A stretch of 64,000 bases of DNA from RBG-13-66-14 sp964436465. Its GTDB lineage: Bacteria; RBG-13-66-14. Both the position numbers and the translations under genes were made by a program. The stretch covers positions 50,995-114,994 of the forward strand of contig CAYTCV010000002.1 in NCBI GenBank assembly GCA_964436465.1, in the 5' to 3' direction. This document shows, in pieces, positions 36,346 to 43,649 of the stretch; the first letter of the stretch is position 1, and each line of letters opens with the position of its first letter. The notes under the pieces were generated by a model. It was given only the letters and a program-made list of their open reading frames with translations. It had not been told where the DNA came from and made no database searches.

Positions 36346-37506
36346 TTAACCGCGGAGTGTTTTATCCAGGAGGGTATCGTCGGTAGGTGTTTTCAAGATT
36401 ATCTCTAGCGCCCGGGACGCCGTGCCGCCGTCGCCGTAGGGTGAGGGCCGCCGGAGGAACCGTTCGCGGATGCCCGCCTCGGCGAGGATTTTCCCGAGTG
36501 CCGTCCGCGCTCCTCCGGGCTCCGCGTCGGTGTCGAGAACGTTGGCTCCGCGCTCGCGGCCCCCCTGCCTCGGCCCGACGTTGACCGCCGGCGTTCCCAT
36601 GACGGAGCATTCGATGAGGCCCGCCGAGGAGTTGCCGACGAGGGCCCGCGTCCGGCGCAGGATTTCGGTGAACGATTCCGGCGCCAGGCTGGCGTGGAGC
36701 GCGCGGTGCGGTCCACGCCCCACCCACCGTTCCAACTCCTCGACAATCGGCCGTCCACCGGCGTCGGCGTTGGGGTGGAGGGCGAGGACGGGGAGCGAGG
36801 CGGCGTCCAGCGCCTCCAGGCACGCCGCGAGTCCTTTCGCCGTTTTCTCCGGCTCTCCGGGCAGGGGGTGGTACACCAGGACCAGGAAATCTCCGTCCAG
36901 GTCCAGGCCCACGCGCTCAATCAGGGCGCGGAGCTCTTCGGGGCCGAGGGGCCGGCTTGAGAGGGCGCGGTCGGCCGCCAGGGAGCCCACCTGGTGCACA
37001 CGCCATGTCTCCTCCCCCCACTTAAGCAGCCTATCCGCCGCGGACCGGGTGGCGGGAAACAGCAGATGGGCCAGTCGGCTGACGGCGTGCCGGGGTCCGT
37101 CGTCCACCAGGGACAGGTCCCCGGCGTGGAACTGGGCCAGAGGGACGCGGCAGTACCACGCCGCCACGGCGGCGCCCAGCACCTCGACCCGGTCCCCCAG
37201 CACCACGAGCCAGTCCGGTCTCTCCCGCCGCCAGAGGTGTGCCAGTTCACCGGTCACGCGGGAGGCCAGAGCCGCCATGCCCGCCGGGGTGTCGTCGTCC
37301 TCGGCCACCGGGGCCAGGGTCAGCGGCTCGAACCCGTCCCGGCGGATTTTCTCCACCGTCATCCCGCGGGAGGGGGAGAGGTGCCCGGCCGCCGCGTAGA
37401 GGACCAGCTCCGCTTTCGGCTCCTCCGCTACCCGCCGGATGAAGGGGCGGAGCAGGCCGTAATCGGAGCGGCAACCGGTGAGGATGGCGATTCGCCGGCG
37501 CGTCAA
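36346..37506 (-). CDS. NeuC/LegG-type hydrolysing UDP-sugar 2-epimerase
   Basis: A protein of 386 residues. The hydrolysing UDP-GlcNAc 2-epimerase family is shown by IAILTGCRSDYGLLRPFIRR, DWLVVLGDRVEVLGAAVAA, QFHAGDLSLVDDGPRHAVSR, VHQVGSLAADRAL, VYHPLPGEPEKT, LHPNADAGG and VGNSSAGLIECSVMGTPAVN. These enzymes release ManNAc (NeuC) or the 2,4-diacetamido-trideoxymannose analogue (LegG), the substrate of the NeuB-type synthase encoded nearby. Which of the two cannot be told from sequence. The start is the TTG at 37506, two bases past the methyltransferase stop codon. Confidence 0.88.
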   Translation of the reverse strand: MTRRRIAILTGCRSDYGLLRPFIRRVAEEPKAELVLYAAAGHLSPSRGMTVEKIRRDGFEPLTLAPVAEDDDTPAGMAALASRVTGELAHLWRRERPDWLVVLGDRVEVLGAAVAAWYCRVPLAQFHAGDLSLVDDGPRHAVSRLAHLLFPATRSAADRLLKWGEETWRVHQVGSLAADRALSSRPLGPEELRALIERVGLDLDGDFLVLVYHPLPGEPEKTAKGLAACLEALDAASLPVLALHPNADAGGRPIVEELERWVGRGPHRALHASLAPESFTEILRRTRALVGNSSAGLIECSVMGTPAVNVGPRQGGRERGANVLDTDAEPGGARTALGKILAEAGIRERFLRRPSPYGDGGTASRALEIILKTPTDDTLLDKTLRG

Positions 37507-37507
37507 A

Positions 37508-38332
37508 TCAGGGCTTCTTAATGTAGAGCCCGCCGACGAGCCGCCGCTTGACGACGTAGGTGCCGTGTTTGGCGATGTGCGCCTCGGCGGCGTGGAAAAT
37601 CAGGTCCAGGAGGTCGTCGCGTGTGCGTGCGTCGGTGGCCAGGAGCCCGTAGAGCTTTCCGGTCGCGTAGAATTCGACCACGTCCTGGGGCCGGGGAAAG
37701 CTCAGGTCGTTGGCGAATTCGACCCGCTTGCCGAGGCCGAGCCTTTCGTCCAGCAGCGGCAGGACCTCGGAGGTCAAGTCCCTTCCCCGGGCGGCCATCT
37801 CGGCGGTGGGGTGCTCCCCAACCAGCTCCCAGTGCATCTGCATGAACTCGGCCTGGTCGTCGTGAGCGGAGCCGGTGACAAGCAGACGGCCGTTGGGGTG
37901 GAGCACGCGCACGATTTCCCTCATGGCCAGGTCGAGGTCGGGCAGGATGGTGAGGGTGAAATTGGCCACGGCCGCGTCGTAGGAACCGTCGGTCCAGGGC
38001 CAGGGGGCTTCCCACCGCCAGAGGTCGAAGGAGACGGGCAGGTCGCCCTTGTCGAGGGCGTCCCAGGCCGCCGCGTAGTCCGGCTCGTTGTCGATTCCCT
38101 TGGCGTGGCCGTCCGGCGCCACCGCCCGGGCGAGCGGTATAGTTATCTGCCCCACTCCGCAGCCGATGTCTATGACCCTCTCCCCCGAGGCCAGCCCCAG
38201 GTTGGCGATGGTCCAGACGGCGAGGTCCGCGTTTCCGAAACGCTGGTGGATGGAGGCGACGCTCCTGCACCGGATGGCTTCGGTGGGCAGCGAATCGGGC
38301 GCGGTATCGTAGATTTCGTACTCCACGCTCAC
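37508..38332 (-). CDS. Class I SAM-dependent methyltransferase
   Basis: A protein of 274 residues. Motif I VIDIGCGVGQITIPLA, motif II-like KGIDNEPDYAAAW, motif IV FDAAVANFTLTILPDLDLAM (with variation) and motif post-IV LHPNGRLLVTGSAHDD define a Rossmann methyltransferase. It lies between the NeuB-type synthase (22 bases) and the epimerase (touching), so it probably O- or N-methylates a nonulosonate or another repeat sugar. That target is inferred only from position. Confidence 0.85.
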   Translation of the reverse strand: MSVEYEIYDTAPDSLPTEAIRCRSVASIHQRFGNADLAVWTIANLGLASGERVIDIGCGVGQITIPLARAVAPDGHAKGIDNEPDYAAAWDALDKGDLPVSFDLWRWEAPWPWTDGSYDAAVANFTLTILPDLDLAMREIVRVLHPNGRLLVTGSAHDDQAEFMQMHWELVGEHPTAEMAARGRDLTSEVLPLLDERLGLGKRVEFANDLSFPRPQDVVEFYATGKLYGLLATDARTRDDLLDLIFHAAEAHIAKHGTYVVKRRLVGGLYIKKP

Positions 38333-38354
38333 CCCTTTAAAAAGAAGGCTTCGA

Positions 38355-39395
38355 TTACTCCAGGTCGTCGTCGGTCAGGGGTTGGTCAAATTCCAGGGTG
38401 TCTCTCAATCTTCGCCCGTACAGGCGTTCGACCCCGCGGGGGTCCAGGCCCACCGCCGGCCGTTTGGCGGCTAAATCCCCCGGGACCAGGCGGTGACCCG
38501 CCGGGAGCCTGCGCGTCGTCCGGAGGCCCTTCCGCGAGACGGAGCGGGTATCCTCCTCGGAGGGGGTGGAGCGCTTCCGGCCATCGCCCAGAATGCGCTC
38601 CGTCGCGCGTATTCCGGTGACGAGCTCCCGGAATCCGGCCGGGTCCAGGCTGGCCGCGTGGTCGGGGCCGATTCCTTCCCGGTTAAGGGTGAAGTGCTTC
38701 TCCACGGCGCAGGCGCCCAGAGCCACGGCCAGGCAGGCGGTCTGGAAGCCGGGGCTGTGGTCGGAGAGGCCCACGGGACGGTCGAAGCGTTCGCGCAGGG
38801 CCGTCAGGGCGCGCAGGTTCATCTCCTCCACCGGGGCGGGGTACGCGCTGGTGCAGTGGAAGAGGAGAGTTTCCGCCCCCTCCAGACGGTCCACGGCCCA
38901 GGCGACGTCATCCAGATTCGCCATCCCGGTGGAGACCATGAGCGGGAGGCCGGTTTCGCGCGCGGCGTCCAGCACGAAGGGGTCGGTGAGCTCGCCGGAG
39001 CCGATTTTGAGCACCGGCACGCCCAGTTCCGCGGCGGCGCGCACGTCTCCCGGGGAGAAGGCCGAGAGGATGAAGTCCAGGCCCAGCCCGTCGCAACGGG
39101 ATTTCACCCGGGCGAAGTCCCGAATGGAGAGCTTCAGTTTTTCCAGCATGGCCCGCTGGTCCTTACCACCGGCGCTGCGCTCCTGATAGCGTGCCAGGGG
39201 CGCATCGGCGGCGACGAGGTCCGCGGGGGTGAAGAGCTGGAACTTGACCGCGTCGGCCCCGCATTCCCCGGCGGCGGTGGCGATGTCCAGGGCCTTCTCC
39301 GGGTCGCCGTCGTGGTTCACCCCGCCCTCGGCTACGATATACACCGGCTCGCCGGGTCCCAACGGACGGTCGCCTACCCGGAAGGCGGCTACCAT
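38355..39395 (-). CDS. NeuB/LegI-type nonulosonic acid synthase with SAF domain
   Basis: A protein of 346 residues that condenses a 6-carbon acylamino sugar with phosphoenolpyruvate to a 9-carbon acid. The barrel shows YIVAEGGVNHDGDPEKALD, CGADAVKFQLFTPADL, VPVLKIGSGELTDPF, GLPLMVSTGMANLDDV, LFHCTSAYPAPVEEMNLRAL, VGLSDHSPGF and ACAVEKHFTLNRE. The C-terminal 60 residues are the antifreeze-like SAF domain that caps the active site of the partner subunit (RKGLRTTRRLPAGHRLVPGD). ATG at 39395 overlaps the stop of the synthetase gene (ATGGTAG). Confidence 0.93.
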   Translation of the reverse strand: MVAAFRVGDRPLGPGEPVYIVAEGGVNHDGDPEKALDIATAAGECGADAVKFQLFTPADLVAADAPLARYQERSAGGKDQRAMLEKLKLSIRDFARVKSRCDGLGLDFILSAFSPGDVRAAAELGVPVLKIGSGELTDPFVLDAARETGLPLMVSTGMANLDDVAWAVDRLEGAETLLFHCTSAYPAPVEEMNLRALTALRERFDRPVGLSDHSPGFQTACLAVALGACAVEKHFTLNREGIGPDHAASLDPAGFRELVTGIRATERILGDGRKRSTPSEEDTRSVSRKGLRTTRRLPAGHRLVPGDLAAKRPAVGLDPRGVERLYGRRLRDTLEFDQPLTDDDLE

Positions 39396-40084
39396 CTCGC
39401 GGCCCTCTTGGCGTGGATGAGACCGGCCTCGGCCACCGCCATGTCCCAGGCGTCGTCCACGTCCACCGACTCCCGGGGTTCCATCACGAAGGCGGCGCAG
39501 CGGTCGCCGAGGATGCGGTCGTCGGCCAGGAGCGTCGGGGAGGTCACGTAAATCGCCCCGTTGGGGTAGTAAAATACGGGCAGCTCCTGCCGGCGGCCGG
39601 GTCGGTCCCGCTCGACGGGCTCGGCCAGCCCGTCGCTGACGCGGTAGGTCCAGGCCGGATTCTGGCGCATGGGGGTCAGCGAAACCAGGGAATCGAACCC
39701 CCCGCTCATGAGCCGGTCCAGCGCGGCGTCCAGATGGGCCGCGGTCCTCAGCGGCGAGGTCGGCTGCAGGAGCACCACCCAATCCGGCGCGTACCCCTCG
39801 TCGGCATGCAGGCTGGCCAGGGCGTGCTGGAGGACCTCCAGGGAGGTGGCCTCGTCGCCCGCCAGCTCTGCGGGACGCCGGAAGGGGACTTCGAGACCCA
39901 GGCGGCGCCCCAGGCTCGCGATTTCATCATCCTCGGTGGAGAGGACCGCCCGCAGGGGATGGACGGCCCCCAGGACGCAGTCGGCCGTGTAAGCCAAAAG
40001 CGGCCTCCCCCCCAGGGGGGCGATATTCTTCCGCTCCAGGCCCTTGGATGAGCCCCGGGCGGGGATGACGGCGAGAATCTCCAT
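39389..40084 (-). CDS. CMP-nonulosonate (sialic acid-type) cytidylyltransferase
   Basis: A protein of 231 residues activating a nonulosonic acid with CTP. N-terminal nucleotide loop MEILAVIPARGSSKGLERKN, then LLAYTADCVL, VVLLQPTSPLRTAAHLDAAL and a late VMEPRESVDVDDAWDMAVAE with the metal-binding Asp pair. It matches the NeuA/LegF/PseF group in length and motif order. It is the first gene of the second polysaccharide unit and is followed by the synthase that makes its substrate. Confidence 0.93.
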   Translation of the reverse strand: MEILAVIPARGSSKGLERKNIAPLGGRPLLAYTADCVLGAVHPLRAVLSTEDDEIASLGRRLGLEVPFRRPAELAGDEATSLEVLQHALASLHADEGYAPDWVVLLQPTSPLRTAAHLDAALDRLMSGGFDSLVSLTPMRQNPAWTYRVSDGLAEPVERDRPGRRQELPVFYYPNGAIYVTSPTLLADDRILGDRCAAFVMEPRESVDVDDAWDMAVAEAGLIHAKRAARW

Positions 40085-40138
40085 GCCCCTCTCAACGGCC
40101 CCGCGGCACCCGGGGCTGGATTATCCTGGTGATGATAC

Positions 40139-40170
40139 AAAAAGGGCGTCCCGCCCGCAAGACCGCCCTT
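40139..40170 (-). terminator. Terminator between the two polysaccharide units
   Basis: Stem AAGGGCG/CGCCCTT (40142-40170) followed on the minus strand by five Ts. It ends the wza-to-dehydrogenase unit; the second unit starts 55 bases further on. Confidence 0.65.
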
Positions 40171-40203
40171 CCCGCCGCTTTCTCAGCCTTCGATGTGAAG
40201 GGG

Positions 40204-41526
40204 TCAGGCCAGCCACACGTTCCCGGCGTTCGGTATGCCCGCGGTGGCATTCCGCGTGTCCACCACCAGGGCCGCGCGCCGGACCACCTCCCGGTAATCG
40301 TAGGCGGAATGGTTGGTCACGACGACCACGGCGTCATAGGCCGCGAGCTCGGAGTAGTTCTTCAGGGGTATGCTCTCCAGGCGCAGCTCGGTCTGGCGCG
40401 TGGCGGGCATCCGGGTGATAAACGGGTCGTGGTAGTCCACCTTCGCCCCGCGCGCGAGGAGGCCCTCCATGACCGGCACGGCCGGGCTTTCGCGCATATC
40501 GTCTATGTCGGGCTTGTAGGAGATGCCGAGAATTAAAATTTTCGCGCCCCGGAGCGGCTTGCCCGCCTGGTTGAGCGCCTCGGCGGTACGCTCCACGACG
40601 AAGCGGGGCATCCCCGTGTTAATCTCGCCGGCCAGCTCGATGAAGCGGGTGCTGAACTCGTACTCGTGGGCCTTCCAGGTGAGGTAGAAGGGGTCGATGG
40701 GGATGCAGTGCCCCCCGAGGCCCGGCCCCGGGCGGAAGGGCATGAAGCCGAAGGGCTTCGTCGAGGCGGCGTCGATGACCTCGTGCAGGTTGACCCCCAT
40801 GCGCAGCGCCAGCATCTTCAGCTCGTTAACCAGGGCGATGTTCACGGCCCGGAAGGTGTTCTCGAAGATTTTCGTCATCTCGGACACCTCGAGGCCGGAC
40901 ACCGGGACCGTTTGTTCGAAGACGCGGTCGTAGAAATTTTTGGCCAGGTCCAGCCCCGCCGGAGTCAGCGCGCCGATGACCTTGGGAATCGTCCGGGTCC
41001 GGTAGTCCTTGTTGCCCGGGTCCTCCCGCTCCGGGGAAAAGGCGAGGAAGAAGTCCGTCCCGCCTTTGAGGCCCGACCCCTCCTCGAGGATGGGCCGGAC
41101 GACCTCCCGGGTGGTGCCGGGGTAGGTGGTGGATTCGAGAATCACCACCTGTCCCTTCTTCAGCCGACGGGCCACGTCCCGGGCCGTGATTTCGACGAAG
41201 CTCAGGTCCGGCTGCCGGTGGCCGTCCAGCGGCGTGGGTACGCAGATGGCGATGACGTCCACTTCCGCCAGGCGGTCCAGGTCGCCGGTCGCCTCGAAGA
41301 TGCCCGAGTCCACGTAAGGCTTGATGCGCCCGGCCGGTATCTGCTGGATGTAGCTCTCGCCTTGGCGCAGGTGTTCCACCTTCGACGGGTCGATGTCGAA
41401 GCCGAGGACGCGGATGCCGGCCTCGGCGAACTCCAGGGCGAGGGGCAGCCCGACGTAGCCCAGTCCGATGACGCCGAAAACGGCCGGACCCTCTTTCAGT
41501 TTTTTGGCCAGTTCGTTGTGGTTCAT
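40204..41526 (-). CDS. UDP-N-acetylhexosamine 6-dehydrogenase (nucleotide sugar dehydrogenase)
   Basis: A protein of 440 residues. NAD-binding VFGVIGLGYVGLPLALEFAE, then DVIAICVPTPLDGHRQPDLS, VILESTTYPGTTREVV, FSPEREDPGN, the EMTKIFENTFRAVNIALVNE helix, and the catalytic Cys in GPGLGGHCIPIDPFYLTW. The double motif and FSPERE point to the WbpA/WecC-like branch acting on UDP-GlcNAc or UDP-ManNAc rather than UDP-glucose. It makes a uronic acid for the glycan. The ATG at 41526 (after GATGAGG) starts 4 bases after the S26-like gene's stop. Confidence 0.92.
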   Translation of the reverse strand: MNHNELAKKLKEGPAVFGVIGLGYVGLPLALEFAEAGIRVLGFDIDPSKVEHLRQGESYIQQIPAGRIKPYVDSGIFEATGDLDRLAEVDVIAICVPTPLDGHRQPDLSFVEITARDVARRLKKGQVVILESTTYPGTTREVVRPILEEGSGLKGGTDFFLAFSPEREDPGNKDYRTRTIPKVIGALTPAGLDLAKNFYDRVFEQTVPVSGLEVSEMTKIFENTFRAVNIALVNELKMLALRMGVNLHEVIDAASTKPFGFMPFRPGPGLGGHCIPIDPFYLTWKAHEYEFSTRFIELAGEINTGMPRFVVERTAEALNQAGKPLRGAKILILGISYKPDIDDMRESPAVPVMEGLLARGAKVDYHDPFITRMPATRQTELRLESIPLKNYSELAAYDAVVVVTNHSAYDYREVVRRAALVVDTRNATAGIPNAGNVWLA

Positions 41527-41530
41527 ATCC

Positions 41531-41998
41531 TCATCGGGTGTGGTAGAGAAGTGGTTTGAGCCGTTGTACAAGTTGCAGGGTAAACCGACCGCAGGCGCCG
41601 CCCAGGCCGTGGGTGCGTCGGTAAAGCCGGTGGACGAGCCAGGCCAGCCGGGCCCGCGCGGGCATCGCTCTCACGGCGCGGACGGAGCCGTTCCACCGGC
41701 GGGCCGTGACGCGGCCGATGAGTCTCCCGGCGCGCTCCACCGCCAGAACCGTATCCGCGTTTCCCCACCAGCCGTCGGCGTCCCGGTGGCAGAGACGGTG
41801 GACGACCTCGAGGCCGTCGGTATTTATATAGGCCGCGATTTCGCCGACCTGCGGAGGCGCCTCCCCGAAGGGCTCCAGTAGTATATCGGCCCCGTCGGGG
41901 AGCAATTCACCGTGGCATCGGCCACGGCTCTTCACCCAGCGGGGACCGCTCTCTCGCAGCGCTTCCGCTATGAGCCCGGCTTTCAGGTCTAGGTTAAT
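41531..41998 (-). CDS. Degenerate S24/S26-like peptidase of the peptide cassette
   Basis: About 155 residues if it starts at 41998. GELLPDGADILLEPF, PPQVGEIAAYINTDGLEVVH, then GWWGNADTVLAVERAGRLIG follow the layout of S24/S26-like proteins that accompany PqqD and SPASM genes. At the place of the G-x-S-M-x-P nucleophile motif it has SRGRCHGELL, with Cys and no Ser-Met, so classic signal-peptidase catalysis is doubtful. The usual GTG start (41935) would remove the family's N-terminal helix (LKAGLIAEALRESGPRW), which is encoded in frame upstream without any ATG, GTG or TTG. An ATT at 41998 follows AGAGGGTGGG; alternatively an extra G there masks an ATG at 42017. Confidence 0.55.
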   Translation of the reverse strand: MNLDLKAGLIAEALRESGPRWVKSRGRCHGELLPDGADILLEPFGEAPPQVGEIAAYINTDGLEVVHRLCHRDADGWWGNADTVLAVERAGRLIGRVTARRWNGSVRAVRAMPARARLAWLVHRLYRRTHGLGGACGRFTLQLVQRLKPLLYHTR

Positions 41999-42062
41999 CC
42001 CACCCTCTTCCGTTCATGGATTCGAGGGGTTTTAATCCGCCTCAAGTAACCGTCCGCTCGCC

Positions 42063-42242
42063 CTAGGAATTGTAGGGGATGATAGTGCAGTGGTCTGGAA
42101 GCATCTGGTATTCGCACGCCTGCACCGTACCCTTCTTACATACTACCAAGTCACCTTGAATATCATACACACAACTCACCGACGATTCCTGAAAGATTTT
42201 CTCACTCGTCAGGCTGGGCGATGTGTAGCTCTTCTTGTTCAT
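42063..42242 (-). CDS. Putative RiPP precursor peptide with YxxPxL leader and four Cys
   Basis: A peptide of 59 residues. The leader contains SYTSPSLTSEKIF, i.e. Tyr6-x-x-Pro9-x-Leu11, the YxxPxL motif that PqqD-like recognition domains bind in lasso and related precursors. The probable core has Cys at 24, 35, 43 and 52 and ends HCTIIPYNS. A ribosome site (AAGGA, 8 bases before the ATG) supports the start. The gene overlaps the 3' end of the SPASM radical SAM gene by 41 bases and lies with PqqD-type, nucleotidyltransferase-like and S26-like genes. No homologous named peptide family is recognised; modification type and function are unknown. Confidence 0.75.
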   Translation of the reverse strand: MNKKSYTSPSLTSEKIFQESSVSCVYDIQGDLVVCKKGTVQACEYQMLPDHCTIIPYNS

Positions 42243-43326
42243 TTCCGTTTCCTTTTCGTGTGAGGTGTGCGGCCTGGGCTGATGTGTAATCGCGCGCCAT
42301 CCGACAGATGCTGGGCGAGGACTTCCAAAGGCTGCCGGTTTCGATGAGGGCCAGGCCGGGGCAACGCATGCAATCATTGGCAAGCTCACAATCCCGGCAG
42401 TCAGGTATCGGGAGTGTGAGCATGCTCATCAGATAGAGGGTAAGCGGAGAATGATGCCATATTTTCCTCAAGGTGCTCCGTCGGACGTTTCCCATCGAGG
42501 CTCGCATTTGCATGCAGGGAAACACCTCGCCGTCGGGCGTGACGGTCAGGCTCGAGAAACCGGCGGTGCAGGAAACGGCGTGAAAGACCCTCCGCCATTC
42601 CGTATTCTCCGGGGACTCGCCCTCCGGTGGGATATTTTGCGCGCGTTCGTAGTTATCAAGAATAAAACATTGTTCCTCGGCGTTGAGCGCCCTCTCCAGG
42701 GGTCCCGTGCCGCCGTCGTTGGCCAGGGTGATGTTCATGCTCAGGAGCGGGTGACCTCCCAACGACAGCATGTACCGGTCCAGCTCGTTGACCACGCTGT
42801 AATTCGATTTTAACAGACTGCCCTTGAGGTTGACGAATACCCCGGCGGCCCGGAGTCTTTTTACCGCCGCCACCGTGGCGTCGAAGCTGCCGGGAGTGCG
42901 GGTCACGGCTTCGTGCGTCGCGGCGTCGGGTCCGTGGAGGGAGATGTCGACGTAGCGGACCCCGCACCGAACCAGGTGGTCCACGTCCTCCCCGGTCAGG
43001 GTCGTGGCGTTGGTGAAGAGGCGAACCATCACTTCCCGCCGGTGCAGCTCCTCCAGGATGTCCCAGAATCCCGGATTCAGTGTCGGTTCACCACCGGTGA
43101 CGGTCACATAGAACGCCCCCAGGTCGGCGAGCTCGCGGATGGTCCGGAGCCAATCCTCGACCGGCATCTCCTCCCGGTGGGGGTCATCCGGCGTCAGGTA
43201 ACAGTGCGTGCACCGGAGGTTGCAGCGGTAGGTCAGCTCGAAGGTGACGAGATAGGGGATATGACGTTGGAAGGCTTTCCAGCGGAACTTTTTGAAGGCT
43301 GTCGGTTCTGTGGCCCCGTCATTCAT
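42202..43326 (-). CDS. Radical SAM/SPASM peptide-modifying enzyme
   Basis: A protein of 374 residues. The radical SAM cluster is Cys35-x3-Cys39-x2-Cys42 in TYRCNLRCTHCYL, followed by VTVTGGEPTLNPGFWDIL and VDISLHGPDAATHEAV. The C-terminal SPASM region shows CTAGFSSLTVTPDGEVFPC, MGNVRRSTLRKIWHHSPL and the Cys-rich PDCRDCELANDCMRCPG with a later SSPSIC, enough ligands for auxiliary iron-sulfur clusters. Together with the stand-alone PqqD and the neighbouring four-Cys peptide this predicts side-chain crosslinking, such as thioether or carbon-carbon bonds, of that peptide. The last 13 codons overlap the peptide's leader codons in another frame. Confidence 0.9.
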   Translation of the reverse strand: MNDGATEPTAFKKFRWKAFQRHIPYLVTFELTYRCNLRCTHCYLTPDDPHREEMPVEDWLRTIRELADLGAFYVTVTGGEPTLNPGFWDILEELHRREVMVRLFTNATTLTGEDVDHLVRCGVRYVDISLHGPDAATHEAVTRTPGSFDATVAAVKRLRAAGVFVNLKGSLLKSNYSVVNELDRYMLSLGGHPLLSMNITLANDGGTGPLERALNAEEQCFILDNYERAQNIPPEGESPENTEWRRVFHAVSCTAGFSSLTVTPDGEVFPCMQMRASMGNVRRSTLRKIWHHSPLTLYLMSMLTLPIPDCRDCELANDCMRCPGLALIETGSLWKSSPSICRMARDYTSAQAAHLTRKGNGNEQEELHIAQPDE

Positions 43327-43364
43327 TCAGCTTAAAGCCGCCTGTTCGAATCGCGCGGTGGAGG

Positions 43365-43649
43365 TCAGCGCTTGTATTCCACCAATCCCTTTTCCCCGAG
43401 CGCCTTGAAGAACGTCGTCAAATCGGTCCGGAGCTGATTCGGCTCCACGTCGTATTCCGCAAGGATGGAGCCTTCGATGTCGTCGAAGCTGCGCTTTCCG
43501 TCTATCAGTTTCCAGATGAGGCTCCCCACCTCGTTGAAGTTGTGGAGCGTACCGTCGTCGGGGGTGATGGCGAAGATTTCTCCGTCCATCTCCTGAGAGG
43601 GGATGTGCCCCGTCTTCACGGGCACCGCGTCGGGGTCGTAGGTTTTCAT
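43365..43649 (-). CDS. Stand-alone PqqD-family peptide recognition protein
   Basis: A protein of 94 residues matching the PqqD fold (RiPP recognition element): EMDGEIFAITPDDGTLHNFN, EVGSLIWKLIDGKRSFDDIE, ILAEYDVEPNQLRTDLTTFF and KALGEKGLVEY. Such domains bind the precursor leader and present it to the radical SAM enzyme encoded 38 bases downstream. The ATG overlaps the stop of the nucleotidyltransferase-like gene (ATGA). Confidence 0.9.
   Translation of the reverse strand: MKTYDPDAVPVKTGHIPSQEMDGEIFAITPDDGTLHNFNEVGSLIWKLIDGKRSFDDIEGSILAEYDVEPNQLRTDLTTFFKALGEKGLVEYKR

Noticed and set aside
34839..36386. Plus-strand frame opposite the CBS-aminotransferase gene
   Set aside because: Shadow of a gene with clear CBS and PLP-enzyme motifs.
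38355..39782. Longer form of the NeuB-type synthase starting at 39782
   Set aside because: The extra N-terminus is the out-of-frame reading of the cytidylyltransferase gene; the proper start is 39395.
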